DNA of 10,117 nt from an uncultured Erysipelotrichaceae bacterium (GTDB lineage Bacteria > Bacillota_I > Bacilli_A > Erysipelotrichales > Erysipelotrichaceae): the NCBI GenBank assembly GCA_946621045.1, contig CAMOOA010000036.1, forward strand, positions 1 to 10,117, in the 5' to 3' direction. The position numbers were made by a program, and so were the translations under genes. Shown here in pieces: positions 6,423 through 10,117 of this stretch. The notes below the pieces were generated by a model. That model saw nothing but the letters and a program-made list of their open reading frames with translations, was not told the DNA's origin and did no database searches. Positions within the stretch are counted from its first letter, which is position 1. The number at the start of each line of letters is the position of its first letter.

Positions 6423-7132
6423 TGCGGCTGGACAAGATGCTTGCGGACATGGGGACCGGAACCAGGAATGAGATCCGGAAAGCGTGCCGGGAAGGAAGAA
6501 TCGCGGTTAACGGCGCGGCTGTCCGGAATCCTGCGTTGCATATCGATCCGGAAACCGATATCGTCTCGGTTGATGATGAACCGGTGCGGTATTCAAAATT
6601 TGTTTATTTCATGCTGAACAAGCCGCAGGGAGTTGTGAGTGCGGTCAGTGACAGCCGGATGACCGTGATCGATCTGATCGACTGCGGCGTGCGCGGACTC
6701 TATCCGGTCGGACGGCTTGACCGTGATACGGAAGGGCTGCTTCTGATCACGAATGACGGTCCGCTCGGACATCAGCTTCTCTCTCCGAAGCACCATGTGG
6801 AGAAGGAATATCTGGTGAACGTAAAAAATCCGCTGAAGGAAACCGATGTTCAGCGGATCAGAGAAGGAATTGCAATCGACGGGGGAGAACAGTGTCTTCC
6901 TGCGGAGATGATCATCGAGGGACCCAATACATGCCGGATTACACTGACCGAAGGAAAGTATCATCAGGTAAAGCGGATGATGGCGGCACTGGACAATGAA
7001 GTGACCGGTCTGAAGCGGATCCGGATGAAGAATCTTCTTCTGGATGAATCCCTTGCGCCGGGGGAATACCGGGAACTGACGCCGGAAGAACTTGAGGACC
7101 TCAGAGAATCGGGGCAGTCTGTTTCTGAATGA
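6422..7132 (+). CDS. rsuA: RsuA-family 16S rRNA pseudouridine synthase
   Basis: This 236-residue protein has an N-terminal S4 RNA-binding domain (about residues 1-50: RLDKMLADMG, then RIAVNG). The RsuA/RluB/E/F catalytic domain follows. Its signature YPVGRLDRDTEGLLLITNDG (residues 94-113) contains the catalytic aspartate D100. LNKPQG (65-70) and the late KYHQVKRM motif are also typical. The enzyme isomerises a uridine in rRNA. By similarity and length this would be U516 of 16S rRNA, but closely related 23S rRNA-modifying members (RluB/E/F type) cannot be excluded from sequence alone. Its ATG overlaps the flippase stop by one base (TGATG), with AAGAGG (about 6407-6414) upstream as the likely ribosome binding site. 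The 3' end overlaps the convergent ispH gene by 32 bases, and no terminator is visible. Confidence 0.92.
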   Translation: MRLDKMLADMGTGTRNEIRKACREGRIAVNGAAVRNPALHIDPETDIVSVDDEPVRYSKFVYFMLNKPQGVVSAVSDSRMTVIDLIDCGVRGLYPVGRLDRDTEGLLLITNDGPLGHQLLSPKHHVEKEYLVNVKNPLKETDVQRIREGIAIDGGEQCLPAEMIIEGPNTCRITLTEGKYHQVKRMMAALDNEVTGLKRIRMKNLLLDESLAPGEYRELTPEELEDLRESGQSVSE

Positions 7133-8003
7133 CAAATGACCCGGTCCGGGCATAATGCTCAAGGGTCGCAATGACTGCGTCCGTAAGCGGGGTCGGAGTG
7201 GAACTTCCGGAGGTCACCGCGATCCGCTTTCTGTCACGGATCATGTCTTCCGTCAGATCATCAGCGGTTTCGATCAGAAGAGCAGCGGGAATACCCGCTT
7301 TTTTTCCGATTTCGCGCAGCTGGTTGGAATTGTTGGAATGGGGGTCGCCGACCACGACGAGCAGATCGGTATCCTGCAGGGCCATGACGGCTTTCTGCCG
7401 CATCGTTGTGGCAGTGCATATTTCCGGATTCGCCTTTGCGTGGGGATAGCGTTTCAGGCATGCTTCGATCAGATCCGCGGTATCAAGCATGGAGAGCGTC
7501 GTCTGATTGGTGATCATGATATTTTCCAGCGGACCGAGCTGTTCAAGATCACGGATGTCTGAAATCAGATGCACACGCGGACTGATCCCGAGGGCGCCTT
7601 CGGCTTCCGGATGATTCGGCTTGCCGATGTAGAGCACATCTCCGGATGCGGTGTGTTCGCGGATCAGACGATGCGTCTTCTCCACATCCGGGCAGGTCGC
7701 ATCAACGATCGTCAGTCCTTTGGCGCGCGCTTTTTCGAATACGGCATCGCTGACGCCGTGCGCAGTGAAAATAACGATTCCTTCGTCAATCTGATCAAGA
7801 AGCTCAAGACGGGTCAGCCCGGCAGATTCAAGACACCGGATGCCGAGCTTTTCGCACGCTTCAACGACATATCGGTTATGAACGATCATTCCCAGCATGC
7901 TGATTTTCTGACCGGGATAGGTCTCCGCGGTTTTCCGGGCGATCCGGATGGCCCGGACCACTCCCTGACAGTACCCTCTGGGCACAACTTTGATAATCTC
8001 CAT
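7101..8003 (-). CDS. ispH: 4-hydroxy-3-methylbut-2-enyl diphosphate reductase (IspH/LytB)
   Basis: This 300-residue iron-sulfur enzyme catalyses the last step of the MEP pathway, reducing HMBPP to IPP and DMAPP, which feed undecaprenyl phosphate and quinone synthesis. The three Fe-S cysteines are present: C12 (PRGYCQGV), C104 (VDATCPDVEKTH) and C196 (NPEICTATTMRQ). Substrate-site residues are also present: H42 (VHN), H82 (TAHGVS), H131 and the proton-relay glutamate E133 (NHPEAEG), and S223/N225 (DPHSNNSNQL). The protein is full length for the family, without the extra S1-domain fusion seen in some anaerobes. Reading on the minus strand, GGAGG (8012 down to 8008) precedes the ATG by 4 bases. 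The gene diverges from the helicase gene, as in the yqfP-cshB-nfo area of B. subtilis, although there the genes are arranged differently in detail. Confidence 0.97.
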   Translation of the reverse strand: MEIIKVVPRGYCQGVVRAIRIARKTAETYPGQKISMLGMIVHNRYVVEACEKLGIRCLESAGLTRLELLDQIDEGIVIFTAHGVSDAVFEKARAKGLTIVDATCPDVEKTHRLIREHTASGDVLYIGKPNHPEAEGALGISPRVHLISDIRDLEQLGPLENIMITNQTTLSMLDTADLIEACLKRYPHAKANPEICTATTMRQKAVMALQDTDLLVVVGDPHSNNSNQLREIGKKAGIPAALLIETADDLTEDMIRDRKRIAVTSGSSTPTPLTDAVIATLEHYARTGSFVIQKQTAPIL

Positions 8004-8023
8004 AGAACCTCCGCTGTAAATCC

Positions 8024-8031
8024 ATTATAAT
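8024..8031. promoter_or_regulatory. Palindromic -10 element shared by divergent ispH and cshB
   Basis: ATTATAAT is its own reverse complement, so TATAAT reads on the plus strand (8026-8031) and on the minus strand (8029 down to 8024). Predicted starts are near 8038 (plus, about 25 bases before the helicase ATG) and near 8017 (minus, about 14 bases before the ispH ATG, including its GGAGG). No good -35 box is visible on either strand. Confidence 0.6.
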
Positions 8032-8062
8032 TGGGATGATTTTGAAGAATGGAACTATTTAT

Positions 8063-9421
8063 ATGAAAAAATTCACGGATTTTAATCTGAGTAAAAAAAC
8101 AATGCGGTTTATCCAGCTCAACGGGTTCCGGGAACCGACCCCGATTCAGGAAGAGGTCATTCCGGCAATGATGAAAGGAAAAGATGTGATCGGTCTTTCC
8201 AAAACCGGCACCGGCAAATCACATGCGTATCTGATTCCGCTCTGTGAACGGATGGACTCATCGAAAAACAATGTCCAGGCGGTGATCACGGCTCCGACCA
8301 GAGAACTGGCGGTTCAGATTTTTGAAAAGGCAAAGCGCATGGCAGAGGTAGATCCCGGACTGCGGATCCGTCTTTATGTCGGCGGAAAGGACCGCGAGAA
8401 GGATCTGCGGCAGCTGAATACTTCTCAGCCGCATATTGCCATCGGTACGCCGGGACGCATCAAGGACCTGTTTCTGGATGAAGGAGCACTCCGGATCGAC
8501 AAGGCAGGCGTGCTGATCGTGGATGAAGCGGACATGACGCTGGAATACGGTTTTCTCAATGAGATCGATGCATTTGCCGGAAGAATGTCGGAAGATCTTC
8601 AGATGGCCGCATTCTCCGCAACGATGCCGGACCAGCTGAAACCGTTTCTCAGGAAATACATGCATCAGCCGCAGACGATCCGTATTGAAGAAAGCAGATT
8701 TTCTCCTGATATCACGCATGTTCTTGTGCCGTGCTATCACCATTCCTATCAGGAAGTGATCCGTTCGATCCTTCCCGGATTTCAGCCGTATGTATGTCTG
8801 ATCTTTGCGAATACGCGGGAAACGGCGCATGAGATTGCGGAAGAACTGCGTTCGATGAAACTTCCGGTAACGGAACTCCACGGTGATCTTGAAAGCCGCA
8901 GGCGCAAGCAGGCGATGAAGGAATTGTCGCTTGGTATCAATTCCTATGTTGTCGCAACGGATCTTGCCGCAAGAGGAATTGATCTCGATACGGTAACGCA
9001 TGTTATTTCCTGCGGATTTCCGGATGATCTGGAATTCTACATTCACAGGGCAGGCCGTACCGGCCGTGCCGGTTCCACCGGCATCTGTTATGCCCTTTAC
9101 AAGGAAGAGGATGATCAGGCCATCCGCTCTCTGATGAAATCCGGTGTGCGGTTTGAACACCGCAGATACCGCAGGGACGGCTGGCAGGATCTGCATCCGT
9201 ACGGACAGAAGCGTCTGAAGAAGGATGATGAGATCGAAAAACAGATCGCAATGATCATGACCAAAAAGAATACCAAGGTCAAACCCGGCTATAAGAAAAA
9301 GCGCGCAGCCCAGATCGAACAGATTCACCGGAAAAAGAAACGGGAGTTTATCCGTTCCAAAATCAAGGAAGAAAAGCTTGCGCGCTACAAGGAAAAAAGC
9401 CGTGAGGAGAAAAAGGGATGA
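8063..9421 (+). CDS. cshB: CshB-like DEAD-box ATP-dependent RNA helicase
   Basis: This 452-residue RNA helicase has all the DEAD-box motifs: F5 and the Q motif GFREPTPIQ (21-29), motif I SKTGTGKS (46-53), Ia PTREL (78-82), Ib TPGR (129-132), II DEAD (154-157), III SAT (185-187), V VATDLAARGID (297-307) and VI HRAGRTGRAG (328-337). A Lys/Arg-rich tail of about 70 residues (from 383) replaces any folded RNA-binding domain and probably holds RNA or ribosomes. CshB in Bacillus acts in cold adaptation, RNA turnover and ribosome assembly. The following nfo gene and neighbouring ispH match the yqfP/cshB(yqfR)/nfo(yqfS) neighbourhood. I chose ATG 8063 because an in-frame ATG at 8036 would precede the predicted transcription start, and the domain begins at MKKFTDF. 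The ribosome binding site is weak (GGA at 8051-8053, 9 bases upstream). Confidence 0.92.
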   Translation: MKKFTDFNLSKKTMRFIQLNGFREPTPIQEEVIPAMMKGKDVIGLSKTGTGKSHAYLIPLCERMDSSKNNVQAVITAPTRELAVQIFEKAKRMAEVDPGLRIRLYVGGKDREKDLRQLNTSQPHIAIGTPGRIKDLFLDEGALRIDKAGVLIVDEADMTLEYGFLNEIDAFAGRMSEDLQMAAFSATMPDQLKPFLRKYMHQPQTIRIEESRFSPDITHVLVPCYHHSYQEVIRSILPGFQPYVCLIFANTRETAHEIAEELRSMKLPVTELHGDLESRRRKQAMKELSLGINSYVVATDLAARGIDLDTVTHVISCGFPDDLEFYIHRAGRTGRAGSTGICYALYKEEDDQAIRSLMKSGVRFEHRRYRRDGWQDLHPYGQKRLKKDDEIEKQIAMIMTKKNTKVKPGYKKKRAAQIEQIHRKKKREFIRSKIKEEKLARYKEKSREEKKG

Positions 9422-10117
9422 TCATCGGATCGCATGTTTCCATGAGCGGGCCGGACTTTGTGCTCGGATCGGTTGAAGAAGCGCTCGGGTACGGCGCAAA
9501 CTGTCTGATGCTCTATACCGGGGCGCCGCAGAATACCCGACGCAAACCGACGGAGGAACTGAAAATCGATGCGGCGAGAGCCCGTATGAAGGAAGCCGGC
9601 ATTCTTCCGGAACATCTCATCGTTCATGCGCCGTACATCATCAATCCGGCCAATTCCGTAAAAGAAGAAGTGATGGATCTTGCCCGGACGTTTCTGATTG
9701 AGGAAACACGCCGGACTGCCGCAATCGGCGCATCATATATGGTTCTCCATCCGGGCAGTTTTACGACGACCGATCTTGAAACAGGGATCGCAACTGCCGC
9801 ATCACAGTTCAATGCCATTGCGGATGAGCTTGCGGAGGGCGTTACGATCTGTCTGGAAACGATGGCCGGAAAAGGCAGTGAGATCGGTTTCCGCCTGGAA
9901 CAGCTTGCGGATCTTCTCTCCCGGCTGAACCATCCCGAACAGTTCGGAATCTGTCTCGATACATGTCATATGAATGATGCGGGATATGATGTGACAGACT
10001 TCGACGCTCTGCTGGATGAATTTGACCGTATTCTCGGTCTTGCGCGTCTGAAGGTCATTCATCTGAATGATTCCAAGAATCCAAGGGGCGCCCGCAAGGA
10101 CCGTCACGAGAATATCG
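9418..10117 (+). CDS. nfo: Endonuclease IV (AP endonuclease), 3' partial
   Basis: The first 233 codons of an apurinic/apyrimidinic endonuclease are present, and the window ends before the stop (family length about 280-300). The enzyme cuts DNA 5' to abasic sites in base-excision repair using three zinc ions in a TIM barrel. Eight of the nine metal ligands known from E. coli Nfo can be placed: H70 (LIVHAPY), H111 (VLHPGS), E147 (CLETMAG), D181 and H184 (CLDTCH), H215 (VIHLNDSK), and D228 and H230 (RKDRHENI). The ninth, a glutamate near residue 260, lies beyond the window. The ATG overlaps the helicase stop codon (ATGA, 4 bases), with GAGGAG (9404-9409) 8 bases upstream inside the helicase gene. 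The two are therefore cotranscribed and probably translationally coupled, as in B. subtilis yqfR-yqfS. Confidence 0.97.
   Translation, partial: MIIGSHVSMSGPDFVLGSVEEALGYGANCLMLYTGAPQNTRRKPTEELKIDAARARMKEAGILPEHLIVHAPYIINPANSVKEEVMDLARTFLIEETRRTAAIGASYMVLHPGSFTTTDLETGIATAASQFNAIADELAEGVTICLETMAGKGSEIGFRLEQLADLLSRLNHPEQFGICLDTCHMNDAGYDVTDFDALLDEFDRILGLARLKVIHLNDSKNPRGARKDRHENI

Noticed and set aside
7138..7155. Small inverted repeat around CCCGGTCCGGG near the ispH/rsuA junction, considered as a terminator
   Set aside because: The stem is only about 4 bp with mismatches further out, no T run follows on either strand, and it lies within ispH coding sequence.
8036..8062. Upstream in-frame ATG for the helicase at 8036
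   Set aside because: It would be at or before the predicted transcription start from the -10 at 8026-8031, and the extra nine residues add nothing family-like.
8258..9328. Long open frame on the minus strand across the helicase gene (356 codons)
   Set aside because: The plus strand carries every DEAD-box motif in order. The antisense translation has no recognisable domain and no good ribosome binding site was found.
1..10117. CRISPR arrays, insertion sequences, attachment sites, tRNA or rRNA genes
   Set aside because: None was seen on reading both strands: no regularly spaced identical repeats, no transposase or integrase reading frame, and no tRNA cloverleaf. The T-box interacts with tRNA but is not a tRNA gene.

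Overview
The window looks like chromosomal core DNA from a Bacillota (Firmicutes) bacterium with roughly balanced base composition. Evidence for this includes strong GGAGG-type ribosome binding sites, TTGACA/TATAAT-type promoters, a T-box leader, a CcpA-type regulator and Bacillus-like gene neighbourhoods. A moderate-GC Erysipelotrichia-type lineage would fit, but that is a guess from overall feel, not a demonstrated assignment. Nothing here looks like a mobile element, CRISPR array or defence island, and no new enzymatic system is evident. The interest lies in regulation and in two poorly characterised envelope-associated proteins.

Layout. (1) 1-280: the 3' end of a PfkB-family sugar kinase (probably 2-keto-3-deoxygluconate kinase), closed by a strong intrinsic terminator. 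(2) 281-2586: a promoter with a candidate CcpA operator just upstream drives a three-gene unit: a DUF948-like membrane-anchored protein, a YtxH-like helical repeat protein, and the LacI-family catabolite regulator CcpA. Bacillus subtilis has the related ytxG-ytxH...ccpA neighbourhood. (3) 2583-4155: a new promoter overlapping the ccpA stop codon transcribes a tyrosine-specific T-box riboswitch and tyrS, ending in a strong terminator. (4) 4165-7132: an extended -10 promoter drives a translationally coupled unit of an unknown lipoprotein, a MurJ/YtgP-type lipid flippase and an RsuA-family pseudouridine synthase. The flippase-pseudouridine synthase pair matches ytgP-ytzG of Bacillus. (5) 7101-8003, minus strand: ispH (isoprenoid biosynthesis), convergent with and overlapping the pseudouridine synthase. 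(6) 8024-10117: a shared palindromic -10 element lies between ispH and a divergent unit of a CshB-like DEAD-box RNA helicase and endonuclease IV (nfo, cut off by the window end). This matches the yqfP(ispH)-cshB-nfo cluster of B. subtilis.

Functional picture. The genes are housekeeping: carbon-source regulation, tRNA charging, cell-wall precursor export, rRNA modification, isoprenoid synthesis, RNA remodelling and base-excision repair. Several genes overlap by 1-32 bases and no gene-free stretch exceeds 300 bases. Control can be read directly from the sequence at three points: the possible CcpA autoregulation site, the tRNA-Tyr-sensing leader and the bidirectional promoter.
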